DNA of 64,000 nucleotides from Hyphomicrobium sp. MC1. Its GTDB lineage: Bacteria > Pseudomonadota > Alphaproteobacteria > Rhizobiales > Hyphomicrobiaceae. The stretch spans positions 4,402,001 to 4,466,000 of the forward strand of contig NC_015717.1 in NCBI RefSeq assembly GCF_000253295.1. The letters run 5' to 3'. Positions 1-9,189 of the stretch are shown piece after piece (position 1 is the stretch's first letter; the number at the start of each line of letters is the position of its first letter). A program made the position numbers and the translations under genes. The notes under the pieces are model-generated. The model made no database searches, was not told where the DNA came from, and saw only the letters and a list, made by a program, of their open reading frames with translations.

Positions 1-1
1 A

Positions 2-490
2 TCGCTGTCGGAAGATAATCTGGCCGTGCTGCGCGGCGCCGACATGGGCATCGTGTTCCAGTCGTTTCATCTCGTGCCGACGATGACGGCGCTGGAAAAC
101 GTCGCCCTGCCGATGGAGCTTGCGGGCGAAACGAAGGCCTTCGAGACGGCGCGCGATCTGCTAGCGGAAGTCGGCCTAAGTGCCCGCGTCGATCATTTTC
201 CAGCGGAGCTTTCGGGCGGTGAGCAGCAGCGCGTTGCGATTGCGCGTGCATTGAGCCGGTCGCCAGACATTTTGTTCGCGGACGAACCGACAGGCAATCT
301 CGACGGACGGACGGGCAAGCAGATCATCGAGCTGTTGTTCGGTCTGCGCGAGCGGCGCGGCGCGACCCTCGTGATCGTCACGCATGACAACAAGCTTGCG
401 GCGATGACCGATCGCGTGATCCGCATGACGGACGGCGCAATCGTCGCCGACGAGAGGACGGAACCCGCTATGCGCGCGGTTTCGTCGTGA
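2..490 (+). CDS. ABC transporter ATP-binding protein, LolD/YbbA-like (5' end outside window)
   Basis: ATPase subunit of an ABC exporter of the LolD/MacB/YbbA group; it would power the FtsX-type permease encoded next. The reading frame is open from base 2, so the start and the Walker A loop lie upstream of the window. Visible motifs in order are the Q-loop (VFQSFHLVP), the signature LSGGEQQRVAIARAL, Walker B ILFADEPTGNLD and the switch histidine in VIVTHD. The stop overlaps the permease start by four bases (GTGA), which implies translational coupling. The substrate cannot be told from sequence: YbbA/YbbP-type and lipoprotein-release systems share this ATPase type. Confidence 0.9.
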   Translation, partial: SLSEDNLAVLRGADMGIVFQSFHLVPTMTALENVALPMELAGETKAFETARDLLAEVGLSARVDHFPAELSGGEQQRVAIARALSRSPDILFADEPTGNLDGRTGKQIIELLFGLRERRGATLVIVTHDNKLAAMTDRVIRMTDGAIVADERTEPAMRAVSS

Positions 491-3066
491 CGGCACTCTC
501 GAATTTGGACGGCGCGGCTCAGCCGAAGCGCGCGAGTGTTCTCACCATCGTTCGTCTCGGTTTGCGCGAAATTCGCAATGGTTTCGATGGTTTTCGCATT
601 TTCATCGCCTGTCTGGCGCTGGGCGTGATGGTGATCGCGGCCGTCGGCGCGCTGGCCGATGCGCTGCGCGCCGGACTGACGAAACAGGGCGAGGCGATCC
701 TCGGCGGCGATGTCGTGTTCGCGCGGATGCATGTTCGCGGCACGTCCGAGGATCAGCAGCTGTTTCACAGTCTCGGGCGGGTGAGCGAAACGGCAACGAT
801 GCGAACGATGGCGCGGCGTACCGACGGTTCGGATCAGGCGCTGGCGGAGTTGAAAGGCGTCGATGGCGCTTATCCGCTCGCAGGGACGGTAACGCTGAAG
901 AGCGGCGGCACATTTGCCGAAGCGCTTTCCGGACAGGGCGCTGTCGCCGATGCCATGTTGCTTGATCGGCTCGGTCTCAAGATCGGCGATGAGATGCGCA
1001 TCGGCTCCGAAAATGTCGTGATTAAAGGCATTCTCGATAACGAGCCGGATGCCATCGTCGACCGCATGACCTATGGCCCGCGTGTGTTCGTGTCACTCGC
1101 GACGCTTGAAAAAACCGATCTCATCAAGCCCGGCACGCTCATTCGCTGGCGCTATGCAATTAAGTTGCCGGCGGGTGCGCCAAGCGACCGTGGAGCGCTT
1201 TCGAATTTGCGCAAATCGGTTGCCGAAAAACTTCCGACCGGCGGCTACACCAGCAACGATCGTTATGATCCGTCGCCGCAGATCAGCCGGGCACTCGACC
1301 GGTTGCGGCAGTTTCTAATTCTGATTGGGCTCGCGTCGCTTCTGGTCGGCGGCGTCGGCATTGCCAATGCGGTTTCGACGTTCATCGACAAGCGGATGAA
1401 GGTGATCGCGACACTTCGAAGTATCGGTGCTTCGGGATCGCAGATCATGGGCATATTCCTGGTGCAGCTCGTCATCATGAGCGCGGTCGGTATTGCCATT
1501 GGGTTGGCGCTGGGCGTTGCGGTGCCGTCGATCATCGACGAATTCTACGGCGATCTCCTGCCCGTGCGCATCAATGTCGAGGTCTCGCCGCTCAGTCTGG
1601 GACTCGCGGCGCTCTATGGTGCGCTCGTTGCGTTGCTGTTTGCGCTTTGGCCGTTGGGACGAGCGGAAAACGTGCCCGCGACAGTGCTCTTTCGCGACAG
1701 CATTAACGGATCCGGCGGTCGGCCGCGAACATCGCTGATCGTGTTGATGGCGGCGCTCGGTGCGGCGCTGGTCGCGATCGCGGTGATGACGTCGGAGCCA
1801 CGGTCGATTGCGCTTTGGATTCTTGCCGGGCTGGTCGTCATGCTGGTCGTATTCGGCTGGCTCGGTGGATTTCTGGCGCGGATGGCGCGTCGCCTGCCGC
1901 GTCCGTCGCGGCCGGAATTGGGACTGGCGTTGCGCAACATCGGTTCGCCTGACGGGCTGACGCGTTCTGTCGTGCTGTCGCTCGGGACCGGCCTTTCGCT
2001 GCTCGTCGTGGTGGCACTTGCGAATGCTTCACTGGTGGCGGATTTGCGCGACCGCTTGCCTGAGGAAGCGCCGGATTATTTCCTGCTCGACATTCCGCCC
2101 GGAGATTTCGATGGGTTGAAGGCGCGCATCGCGCAAGACGCGCCGGGCACGTCACTGGTCGAAGCGCCGATGCTGCGCGGCCGGATCGTCGCGATCAAAG
2201 GTACGCCGGTCGAGGATCTCAAGTTTCCATCCGATACCCAGTGGGTACTGAACGGCGACCGTGGCCTGAGTTATTCCGGCAGCATTCCAGAAGGTTCGGC
2301 ACTCACCGCCGGTTCCTGGTGGGCGAAAGATTACTCCGGGGCGCCGCTCGTGTCGTTCGAGGGCGAAATCGCGAAAAAACTCGGCCTCGGGCTCGGTGAC
2401 AGCGTGACGATCAATGTGCTCGGACGGAATATCACGGCGAAGGTCGCAAGCCTGCGCGAGGTGAAGTGGGAGAGCATCGCCCTCAACTTCATCATGGTGT
2501 TCTCGCCGAACACGCTGCGGGCGGCGCCGCATAATCTGCTCGCGACGGTGCGCCTGCCGCCGGGAACGGCGGCGGATGTCGAAACCCGCATGGTGCGCGA
2601 TATCGGCCGGTCCTATCCGTCGGTCAGCGCCATTCGCGTTCGCGACGCAATCGATCAGTTCAGCAAGATCTTCGCGAAAGTGATGGTGGCGGTTCAAGTT
2701 GCAGGTAGCGTGACCCTGACGGCGGGCGCGCTCGTTTTAGCAGGCGCGCTCGTAACGGCGCAGCGGCGGCGAATCCTCGAAGCCGTGATCCTGAAGACGA
2801 TCGGGGCACGGCGGCGGCAGATTCTCATGGCGCACGCCTGGGAATATGCCTTGCTGGCCGTGATTGCGGCGCTCATCGCCATTCTGCTCGGCAGCGTCAT
2901 CGCTTGGGTTGCCGTTACCCGCGTGATGGAATTGGATTATGTCTTTTCGCTCAATGCCGTTTTCGTGACGCTCGGGGTTGCAGCGGCTATGATTGCGGTG
3001 TTCGGTGGGATCGGAACGTGGATGATCCTTAAGGCTCCGCCTGCAGGTTACCTGCGTTCAGAATAA
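487..3066 (+). CDS. FtsX-family ABC transporter permease (YbbP-like)
   Basis: Large inner-membrane permease of 859 residues, partner of the preceding ATPase. It has a membrane segment near residues 38-60, a long periplasmic region, a first FtsX domain with several helices around residues 275-400, further hydrophobic helices near 415-520, a second periplasmic part, and a C-terminal FtsX domain from about 730. This double-FtsX layout and length match the YbbP family and exceed the roughly 400 residues of LolC/E. The GTG start overlaps the ATPase stop. The family role is probably export or extraction of a hydrophobic compound from the inner membrane; the substrate is unknown. Confidence 0.88.
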   Translation: MTALSNLDGAAQPKRASVLTIVRLGLREIRNGFDGFRIFIACLALGVMVIAAVGALADALRAGLTKQGEAILGGDVVFARMHVRGTSEDQQLFHSLGRVSETATMRTMARRTDGSDQALAELKGVDGAYPLAGTVTLKSGGTFAEALSGQGAVADAMLLDRLGLKIGDEMRIGSENVVIKGILDNEPDAIVDRMTYGPRVFVSLATLEKTDLIKPGTLIRWRYAIKLPAGAPSDRGALSNLRKSVAEKLPTGGYTSNDRYDPSPQISRALDRLRQFLILIGLASLLVGGVGIANAVSTFIDKRMKVIATLRSIGASGSQIMGIFLVQLVIMSAVGIAIGLALGVAVPSIIDEFYGDLLPVRINVEVSPLSLGLAALYGALVALLFALWPLGRAENVPATVLFRDSINGSGGRPRTSLIVLMAALGAALVAIAVMTSEPRSIALWILAGLVVMLVVFGWLGGFLARMARRLPRPSRPELGLALRNIGSPDGLTRSVVLSLGTGLSLLVVVALANASLVADLRDRLPEEAPDYFLLDIPPGDFDGLKARIAQDAPGTSLVEAPMLRGRIVAIKGTPVEDLKFPSDTQWVLNGDRGLSYSGSIPEGSALTAGSWWAKDYSGAPLVSFEGEIAKKLGLGLGDSVTINVLGRNITAKVASLREVKWESIALNFIMVFSPNTLRAAPHNLLATVRLPPGTAADVETRMVRDIGRSYPSVSAIRVRDAIDQFSKIFAKVMVAVQVAGSVTLTAGALVLAGALVTAQRRRILEAVILKTIGARRRQILMAHAWEYALLAVIAALIAILLGSVIAWVAVTRVMELDYVFSLNAVFVTLGVAAAMIAVFGGIGTWMILKAPPAGYLRSE

Positions 3067-3169
3067 AAGCATTCTGCTTTTGGTTTCCGGACCTTGAAAG
3101 GCTTCGGCGGCAGGATCATATTCTACGCAGAACCGGCAGTTCGCCGGATAACACGAGGATTCGAGGACC

Positions 3170-3931
3170 ATGGCTGAAGTTTTTTCGCGACCAAATAGCC
3201 CGTACGGCAGCGCGCGGACATCTGGCGCGATCGACCAGGGGCTGCGCTCGTTCATGCTCGGCACCTACAACTACATGGCGCTCGGCGTAGCCGGAACGGC
3301 GGCCATTGTCATGCTTCTGATGGCCAACCCGCAGGTTATGGCTTCAATTGCACTGGGCCCCATGAAGTGGGTGCTATTTGCAGTGGTCATGGGCCTGGGC
3401 TGGTTCGCTCCCCGCCTGTTCTTCGGCGGTAGCACGGCAATGGCGCATGGCGCCTACTGGCTCTACTGCGCGGCTTGGGGCGCACTGATCGCTCCGATGG
3501 TCTCGCTTTACGTTTCGACCGGCATGGCTGGCCTCGTCGGTCAGGCGTTCTTCATCGCCGCTGCGATGTTCGCGGTCACGAGCCTCATCGGCTACACCAC
3601 GAAGAAGGACATGACCGGCTGGAGCGGTTTCCTGTCGATGGCGTCGATCGGCCTGATCGTCGTCATGCTCGGCAGCTTCTTCTTCATCACCGATCCCGGC
3701 ACCAGCAAGACGGTGAGCATGGGTATCTCGGCCGTCGTCGTGCTGCTCTTCTCGGTCATCACGGCGTTTGAAACGCAGGCGATCAAGTCGATGTACATCG
3801 AGAACGCCCAGTATGGTGGCGAAGAGCAGCTGAAGCGGTCGTCGATCTTCGGCGCCTTCATGCTCTACGGCTCATTCATCACGCTCTTCATCCACATCCT
3901 GAACCTGTTGGGAATGGCGAATCGCAACTAA
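3170..3931 (+). CDS. Bax inhibitor-1/YccA family membrane protein
   Basis: Integral membrane protein of 253 residues with about seven hydrophobic helices, the usual architecture and size of the UPF0005/BI-1 family (YbhL, YccA). Family members include pH-sensitive calcium-leak proteins and, in YccA, a modulator of the FtsH protease; which applies here is not visible. The ATG at 3170 follows an AGGA-type ribosome site. It has its own strong terminator about 20 bases downstream, so it is probably monocistronic. Confidence 0.9.
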   Translation: MAEVFSRPNSPYGSARTSGAIDQGLRSFMLGTYNYMALGVAGTAAIVMLLMANPQVMASIALGPMKWVLFAVVMGLGWFAPRLFFGGSTAMAHGAYWLYCAAWGALIAPMVSLYVSTGMAGLVGQAFFIAAAMFAVTSLIGYTTKKDMTGWSGFLSMASIGLIVVMLGSFFFITDPGTSKTVSMGISAVVVLLFSVITAFETQAIKSMYIENAQYGGEEQLKRSSIFGAFMLYGSFITLFIHILNLLGMANRN

Positions 3932-3951
3932 GAGCGAGAAATCAAATTGAG

Positions 3952-3980
3952 AAAGGCCCCGGATTCCGGGGCCTTTTTTG
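3952..3980 (+). terminator. Intrinsic terminator after the BI-1 gene
   Basis: An 11-bp GC-rich stem (AAAGGCCCCGG / CCGGGGCCTTT) with a three-base loop, followed directly by a run of T. This is a classical Rho-independent terminator on the plus strand, 20 bases after the stop codon. Confidence 0.92.
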
Positions 3981-3999
3981 TTTGCGTATTTTTTGTCGG

Positions 4000-4038
4000 C
4001 GCCTCGCGACTCCCCTGCGGGGAGCCGGCCGCGAGGCG
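4000..4038. repeat. Nested-hairpin convergent-junction repeat, copy 1
   Basis: Outer 9-bp stem CGCCTCGCG / CGCGAGGCG encloses a 21-nt core (4009-4029) that contains a 6-bp hairpin and ends in CCGGC. Four further copies with the same 21-nt core geometry lie at 7047, 9756, 54593 and 54633. It sits between the convergent BI-1 and DUF2794 genes. There is no T tract, so it is not a standard intrinsic terminator. Confidence 0.8.
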
Positions 4039-4091
4039 TGGGAGTTCTTGAGATTCTGTTCGGTAGGCCGGCCGGAAGCGGCGGAAGAGGT

Positions 4092-4475
4092 TTAAAAGCT
4101 TACGACGTCGGGGCGGTCTTCGAGGACGCTCAGCACGCGTTTCAGGTCGTGGCCGCGCTTCATGATGAGGCCGCCGGCCGCGATGACGCTGTAGGCGCCC
4201 TGTTTGCGCGCTAGGCGCAGATCCTTCTCGATGCGATAGAGCGCGTATTCGCTGGCCTTGCGATAGACGGAGAAGACGGCCTTGTCGCGCAGCAGGTCGA
4301 TGGCGTAGTCGCGCCAAGCGCCCGAGGCGACTTTGCGGCCGTAGAGATCGAGAATGGCTGTGAGTTCGTAGCGATCGAATGTGGTTCGTCGGCCTGGCTC
4401 CGAATGCTGATCGGGCGATCCAGGCGTGCCCGCTGAGCGCGGGCGAAAAACTATCGGGTCGGTTGTCTCGCTCAA
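4092..4475 (-). CDS. DUF2794 family protein
   Basis: Soluble protein of 127 residues matching the DUF2794 family, a small alphaproteobacterial group with no established function. The conserved part covers roughly residues 30-120 (RTTFDRYELTAILDLYGR near its start, then a basic RIEKDLRLARKQG stretch). There is no signal peptide or membrane segment. It is transcribed toward the BI-1 gene and is probably monocistronic. Confidence 0.82.
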   Translation of the reverse strand: MSETTDPIVFRPRSAGTPGSPDQHSEPGRRTTFDRYELTAILDLYGRKVASGAWRDYAIDLLRDKAVFSVYRKASEYALYRIEKDLRLARKQGAYSVIAAGGLIMKRGHDLKRVLSVLEDRPDVVSF

Positions 4476-4961
4476 ACGGCGCCGTCCAATCGTTGATGAT
4501 GGAGGATCGCGCTAACGGACAGCGAATGCAAGAGTGACGTCAAAAAACTTGCGGTTCTTCGGCCAAATGAACGGGATGAACAACTTTGGGGACAAAGCAC
4601 GGAAATACCCTGACCCTGACAAAATCGCGACTCAGGCGCGGCCCCAATCCGCCGTATTAAAACGCGATAGAGATAACCGTTGCCTTTGGGTCCGATTTCA
4701 AAGGACCGGCTCTGGATATATAGCCCCCCAGCCCCCCGGGGCCATAGTTTCGAGATAGGACTCTCAGGCAACGACTCCCTTCTTACGTTTTGGTCCCCAT
4801 CCAAAACGAACCCTCTCCCTCGACGTCGTGTTCGACAGGACCGGTGCCACCGCGCCGGTCCTGTCGGCGTTGCCGCATTGCAAGGGTTTCATTTGAGCAC
4901 AAACGGTATTTTGTGCGTATATAAAGTTACAGAGTGGGGGAAACTCGGATATTCGATCTCA
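4476..4961. other. 486-bp intergenic region with inverted repeats, no recognised gene
   Basis: No convincing coding sequence lies between the divergent DUF2794 and M3 peptidase genes. Two structures stand out. GTTGCCT at 4679 can pair with AGGCAAC ending near 4774, continued inward by GTCC/GGAC, enclosing a C-rich stretch. A perfect 12-bp inverted repeat (CGACAGGACCGG / CCGGTCCTGTCG) occupies 4833-4866. They could be part of a small RNA or a leader for the peptidase gene. I could not match them to tmRNA, 6S, SRP or RNase P RNA. Confidence 0.4.
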
Positions 4962-7040
4962 ATGATAGCAAAGCGTAAGGCGGCATCGAAGCCGCGCCCA
5001 AAAGCCACCGCCAATCCATTGATGATGAAATGGAACGGCGAATTCGCCATGCCGCCATTCGAGAAAATCGAGGCGCGCCATTTCAAACCGGCGCTCGAAG
5101 CGGCGTTTCGCGAGCACAAAGCAGAAATCGAAAAGATCGCACGCAATCCGGCAAAGCCGACGTTCGCCAATACGATCATCGCTCTTGAAAAGAGCGGCTG
5201 GCAGTTGTCCCGCGTCGCGTCGGTTTTCTGGAATCTCGAAGGCTCGGATTCGACGCCGGAATTGCAGGAAGTCGCGCGCGATATGGCGCCTCGTTTTGCA
5301 GCGCACGAAACGCAGATTCTGCTTGATAAGCGCCTCTTCAAGCGTGTCGACGCTCTTTACGAGCGCCGCGATGCGCTGAAGCTCAATGATGAAGACCTGC
5401 GTGTGCTCGAACGCCACCATCTGGAATTCGTTCGCGCGGGCGCACGGCTGTCGTCGGCAGACAAATCACGCGTGAAAGAGATCAATGCGCGCCTCGCGAC
5501 GCTCGTCACGCAGTTCATGCAGAACGTCTTGAAAGACGAGCAGTCCTGGCAGCTCGTTCTCGACGGCGAGAACGATTTGGCCGGACTGCCTCAAACGCTC
5601 AAGGACAGTGCGGAACGGGCGGCCGCTGATGTGGGTCTTCCGGGCAAGGCGATCGTGACGCTGGCGCGGTCGAGTGTCGAAGGGTTCCTGACGTACTCTG
5701 CCCGTAGAGATTTGCGGGAGCAGGCGTTCAACGCCTGGATCAGCCGCGGTGCGCGCGCTGGCGATACCGACAACAGGCAGATCGTTGCCGAAGCGGTTGC
5801 CTTGCGTGGCGAATATGCGCGGCTGATGGGCTTCAAGTCGTATGCCGAATTCAGCCTGCAGGACACGATGGCGAAGACGCCGGTTGCCGTCGATGAGCTT
5901 CTTCGCGCCGTGTGGGCGAAGGCCATCGTGCGCGCCAAAGGCGAACGCGATCTGCTGGCGGCCGAAGCGCAGAACGCGGGCGACAATTCGGAAATCATGC
6001 CATGGGACTGGCGCTACTATTCCGAAAAGGTGCGCCAGGCGAAGTACGATTTCGACGAGTCGAAGCTGCAGCCCTATCTCGAACTCGATCACATGATCCG
6101 CGCCGCGTTCGACACGGCGACGAAGCTCTTCGGATTGAAGTTCAAGGAGCGCAAGGATCTGCCGCGCTATCACCCCGAGGTGCGCGTGTGGGAGGTGCTC
6201 GACAAGAAAGGCCAGCACGTCGGCATCTTCATGGGCGATTATTTCGCGCGGGCGACGAAGCGCTCCGGCGCGTGGATGTCGTCATTCCGCTCGCAGCACA
6301 AGCTCGGCAAGGGCCAGACGCCGATCATCATCAACGTCTTGAATTTCACGAAGGGCGGCGACGGCATGCCGCCGCTACTGTCGTTCGATGATGCGCGCAC
6401 GCTGTTCCACGAATTCGGGCACGGGCTGCACGGGTTATTGTCCAACGTGACGTATCCGTCGATCTCGGGAACGTCAGTGTCGCGCGATTTCGTCGAGCTG
6501 CCGTCGCAGCTTTACGAGCATTGGCTGTCGACGGCGGACGTGCTCGAAAAGCACGCGCTGCACTACAAGACCGGCAAGCCGATGCCGAAATCCCTGCGGC
6601 AGCGGCTGACGGCGGCGCGCAATTTCAATCAAGGATTTGCGACAATTGAATATACGTCGTCGGCGCTCGTCGATATGGCGCTCTATTCCGCCGACATGTC
6701 GGAAATCGGCGATATCGAAGGCTTCGAGCGTGATGCTCTCAACGGCATCGACATGCCGAAAGAGATTGTGATGCGGCACCGGCTGCCGCACTTCATGCAC
6801 ATCATGTCCGGCTATGCAGCGGGCTATTACAGCTATCTGTGGTCGGAAGTGATGGACGCGGATGCGTTCGCGGCGTTCGAAGAGACGGGCAACGTGTTTC
6901 ATCCGGCGACGGCAAAGAAGCTGCACGAGTTCATTTACTCGGCAGGCAATCGGCGCGATCCGCACGACGCGTACGTGGCGTTTCGCGGGCGGCCGCCGAA
7001 GATCGACGGCTTGCTGAAGAAGCGCGGGCTGGCGGCTTGA
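4962..7040 (+). CDS. M3 family zinc metallopeptidase (oligopeptidase A / Dcp type)
   Basis: Cytoplasmic oligopeptidase of 692 residues that degrades short peptides. The zinc-binding motif HEFGH is at residues 483-487 inside FDDARTLFHEFGHGLHGLL, with the third ligand expected in the helix that follows, as in thimet-type enzymes. The length fits the family (about 680-710). The ATG at 4962 was chosen because the upstream open frame encodes low-complexity residues unlike the family; the ribosome site is weak, so the ATG at 5023 is an alternative. OpdA and Dcp cannot be distinguished with certainty. Confidence 0.9.
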   Translation: MIAKRKAASKPRPKATANPLMMKWNGEFAMPPFEKIEARHFKPALEAAFREHKAEIEKIARNPAKPTFANTIIALEKSGWQLSRVASVFWNLEGSDSTPELQEVARDMAPRFAAHETQILLDKRLFKRVDALYERRDALKLNDEDLRVLERHHLEFVRAGARLSSADKSRVKEINARLATLVTQFMQNVLKDEQSWQLVLDGENDLAGLPQTLKDSAERAAADVGLPGKAIVTLARSSVEGFLTYSARRDLREQAFNAWISRGARAGDTDNRQIVAEAVALRGEYARLMGFKSYAEFSLQDTMAKTPVAVDELLRAVWAKAIVRAKGERDLLAAEAQNAGDNSEIMPWDWRYYSEKVRQAKYDFDESKLQPYLELDHMIRAAFDTATKLFGLKFKERKDLPRYHPEVRVWEVLDKKGQHVGIFMGDYFARATKRSGAWMSSFRSQHKLGKGQTPIIINVLNFTKGGDGMPPLLSFDDARTLFHEFGHGLHGLLSNVTYPSISGTSVSRDFVELPSQLYEHWLSTADVLEKHALHYKTGKPMPKSLRQRLTAARNFNQGFATIEYTSSALVDMALYSADMSEIGDIEGFERDALNGIDMPKEIVMRHRLPHFMHIMSGYAAGYYSYLWSEVMDADAFAAFEETGNVFHPATAKKLHEFIYSAGNRRDPHDAYVAFRGRPPKIDGLLKKRGLAA

Positions 7041-7046
7041 TGATTG

Positions 7047-7085
7047 GCCCCGGCGACTCCCCTTCGCGGAGCCGGCCGCCGGGGC
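7047..7085. repeat. Nested-hairpin convergent-junction repeat, copy 2
   Basis: Outer 9-bp stem GCCCCGGCG / CGCCGGGGC around a 21-nt core at 7056-7076 with an inner hairpin and terminal CCGGC. The whole 47-bp gap between the convergent peptidase and DUF1223 genes is essentially this element. The outer stem sequence differs from copy 1 while pairing is kept. Confidence 0.82.
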
Positions 7086-7087
7086 AC

Positions 7088-7849
7088 CTACCAGAGGCCC
7101 GCCATCGTCGCGCCGATGATGGGGCCGCTGCGGCCTTCCTGCACGAGCACGACGACCTTCTGCACGTCGGCCTGCATCATGGCGGCGCGGGGAAGCTGCA
7201 CCTGCATCGGCTGGCCTTTCCAGATGCCGACGGGAATGAGCTCGTGGACGACGTTGGTGTAGGTCAGCGTCTTGCCGGCGTTCTCGCCATCCTTGACCGG
7301 CACCGAACCCGACATCTGGACGACGCCGAGCCAGATCGTCGCCTCGCGCGGGGCATGGCCGGATGCATCGGCGCCCAGCGCGAAGTTCATGGTGTTGCGC
7401 TCCTGCCAGAAACGGACCGGCACCTGGCGGGGTCCTCCGGATTTGGAGGTTTCGTCGATAGCTTGCTCGATTGCGGCTTTCGAGGAGCCATTGACAGGGA
7501 TTTCGCCGTTCACGACCGCCTGCGGCGTGTAGATCTGGCCGTCGCCCCGGGCGCGGGCGTAATTGCGTTGCCGCTCGGTGTTGCGCGGCGAGGCAAAGGT
7601 GTCTTTCCAGCCGAGATAGTTCCAGTAGTCGACGGGCAGCGACAGGGCGATGATCGACGGGTCATCGGCGAGCGTCTTCAGCACTTCATCGGCAGGCGGG
7701 CAGGACGAGCATCCCTGGCTCGTGAAAAGTTCGACGACGGCTTTGACGGGCTGGTCCGCTGGCCGGTCGACGGGAACTTCCTGGGCTGAAGCGGGAAGGG
7801 CGCTGGCACCGACGACGAGGACCGCCAGCAGGAATTCGCGAAAACGCAT
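7088..7849 (-). CDS. DUF1223 domain protein, exported, thioredoxin-like fold
   Basis: Predicted periplasmic protein of 253 residues with a clear signal peptide ending near ASA-Q (residue 23). The DUF1223 signature ELFTSQGCSSCPPADE follows, with a CxxC pair at residues 47 and 50. Family members have a thioredoxin-like fold, but their biochemical role is not settled. A TTG one codon upstream could also start it; the ATG at 7849 is preferred. It faces the M3 peptidase gene convergently. Confidence 0.88.
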   Translation of the reverse strand: MRFREFLLAVLVVGASALPASAQEVPVDRPADQPVKAVVELFTSQGCSSCPPADEVLKTLADDPSIIALSLPVDYWNYLGWKDTFASPRNTERQRNYARARGDGQIYTPQAVVNGEIPVNGSSKAAIEQAIDETSKSGGPRQVPVRFWQERNTMNFALGADASGHAPREATIWLGVVQMSGSVPVKDGENAGKTLTYTNVVHELIPVGIWKGQPMQVQLPRAAMMQADVQKVVVLVQEGRSGPIIGATMAGLW

Positions 7850-8610
7850 CAATCGTTAAGCCTCACAGACACTACGGCCGCCGCCTAGTTTATCTTTAGC
7901 GCCCACAGACGTCAGGCCAAAGTGAAAGGCGCGAAAGCCTTGTCACGATGGGGTGAGCGTTAAGGGGTTCGTTGGCGGGTGGGGGAGTGTTACGTGGCGT
8001 TCTACCTTCCGCGTGGGCGAGACAGGAGCCGGGATAAGGGAGCGGATATCAGCAAACGTGCCCAGTCTCTGTTCGTCGGAAAACCCGGCCAATAATACAA
8101 GTGCTCAAAGTCAAACGTTTGGTCCTCGAAGCCTTGGACAAGATACTGCTGATGCCCGATCCGACCCGACAAAAAATCGACTGCATCAAGCGAAGCCCTA
8201 CCTCATTCGTGAGGACTGTCGAAGCGCGGAGAGAGGGCCCAAGTCCTTTTCGGTATTGAAAGCCGATGCGTTGCTCGAACGATCCGACATCGCCGCACTT
8301 TTTGATTACTGAACACGCCTCGACCAGAATGACGTTCGACTGCAAAGACTGATAATAAAGCGGATTGCGTGGCTCCGGTGCGGACCGGGATCGGGCAATT
8401 ACAAATCGAGGCCATGACCGAAATGAGTGCATTGAGCTGCTATATGGGACAGGCGGCCTTGACGGGAACGAATCGGGAACTATATCAATATGGCATCGTC
8501 AAAGGGTTTGTTCGTCATTATCCAAAGTATCCACTTGTGGGAACTTGTGATGATGCCATCCTCTTGACTCTCGAATCGCTACTAGTGCGAATCGACCCTT
8601 AGGACCCCAC
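7850..8610. other. About 760-bp stretch without a confident gene, left edge of an AT-richer insert
   Basis: Short open frames occur on both strands, but none has recognisable motifs or a family match. The most protein-like are a 52-codon plus frame at 8101-8259 (GTG start) and a 62-77 codon plus frame ending at 8602, eight bases before the Panacea gene. Composition becomes AT-richer toward the right. No tRNA, attachment-site repeat or recombinase remnant was seen. Confidence 0.4.
8414..8602 (+). CDS. Possible small ORF upstream of the Panacea gene
   Basis: Open frame of 62 codons from an ATG at 8414 (77 codons from 8369), ending eight bases before the Panacea gene, so it could be the first gene of the same operon. 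The product has no signal peptide, membrane helix or motif that I recognise. Its AT-richer composition resembles the two genes that follow, which is the main reason for listing it. It may be chance. Confidence 0.25.
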   Translation: MTEMSALSCYMGQAALTGTNRELYQYGIVKGFVRHYPKYPLVGTCDDAILLTLESLLVRIDP

Positions 8611-9189
8611 ATGAGTAAGCGCCTACATGTCATGAAATTGAACCTTGATCGCCAGAAGGCGGTCGAGGCGATTGACTATGTCGCGCGTCAGTGGCCGGGG
8701 GTGACGCAATATTACCTTTGTAAGGTAATGTACTTCGCTGACAAAGAGCACTGTCTCGACTGGGGTCGAACAATTACGGGCGACAGGTACGTCGCCATGG
8801 ATCACGGCCCAGTTCCTTCACGAGTATATGAGATGCTTAAGCCTGCCTCCGGGGAGGAGGATGAGCTGCTCAATTTGCTTTCGGAGCGGGTCTTGTTTCA
8901 GCTGGAAGGAAACAAAATCCACGTCCACTCAAAAGGTACTAATGATTTTTCTTCGCTCTCTGCCACAGACTTAGAATGCTTGAGCAATGCGATTACGTTT
9001 TGTAAGCCGTTGGGATTCTCTCGCTTGCGCGAGATAACGCATCGGGAATTAGCTTGGTCACGAGCGGCGAAAGATAATTCTACAAGCAATCCTCCGATGG
9101 ACTTGGCTGACTGGTTCGAAGGCGGCGATCTTGACCGAGAGAAGGCTGCTGCAGAGTTGATACAGAATGCCAGGCACGGGGTGCGCTAG
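8611..9189 (+). CDS. Panacea domain (DUF4065/SocA-like) protein, putative antitoxin
   Basis: Protein of 192 residues with a Panacea domain over about residues 10-130. The hallmark segment is LCKVMYFADKEHCLDWGR followed by TITGDRYVAMDHGPVPSRVY. Panacea proteins include SocA of Caulobacter, a proteolytic adaptor-antitoxin, and many antitoxins paired with unrelated toxins. The next gene overlaps its end by 23 bases, the arrangement expected for such a pair. Base composition is clearly more AT-rich than the flanking housekeeping genes, suggesting horizontal acquisition. Antitoxin function is inferred from family and context. Confidence 0.85.
   Translation: MSKRLHVMKLNLDRQKAVEAIDYVARQWPGVTQYYLCKVMYFADKEHCLDWGRTITGDRYVAMDHGPVPSRVYEMLKPASGEEDELLNLLSERVLFQLEGNKIHVHSKGTNDFSSLSATDLECLSNAITFCKPLGFSRLREITHRELAWSRAAKDNSTSNPPMDLADWFEGGDLDREKAAAELIQNARHGVR

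Noticed and set aside
4472..4804. 110-codon minus-strand frame upstream of the DUF2794 gene
   Set aside because: Low-complexity, unconserved-looking translation with no ribosome site; the interval looks non-coding with inverted repeats.
8049..8432. 127-codon minus-strand frame left of the Panacea gene
   Set aside because: No motif, no ribosome site, and overlaps other equally weak frames; not supportable as a gene.
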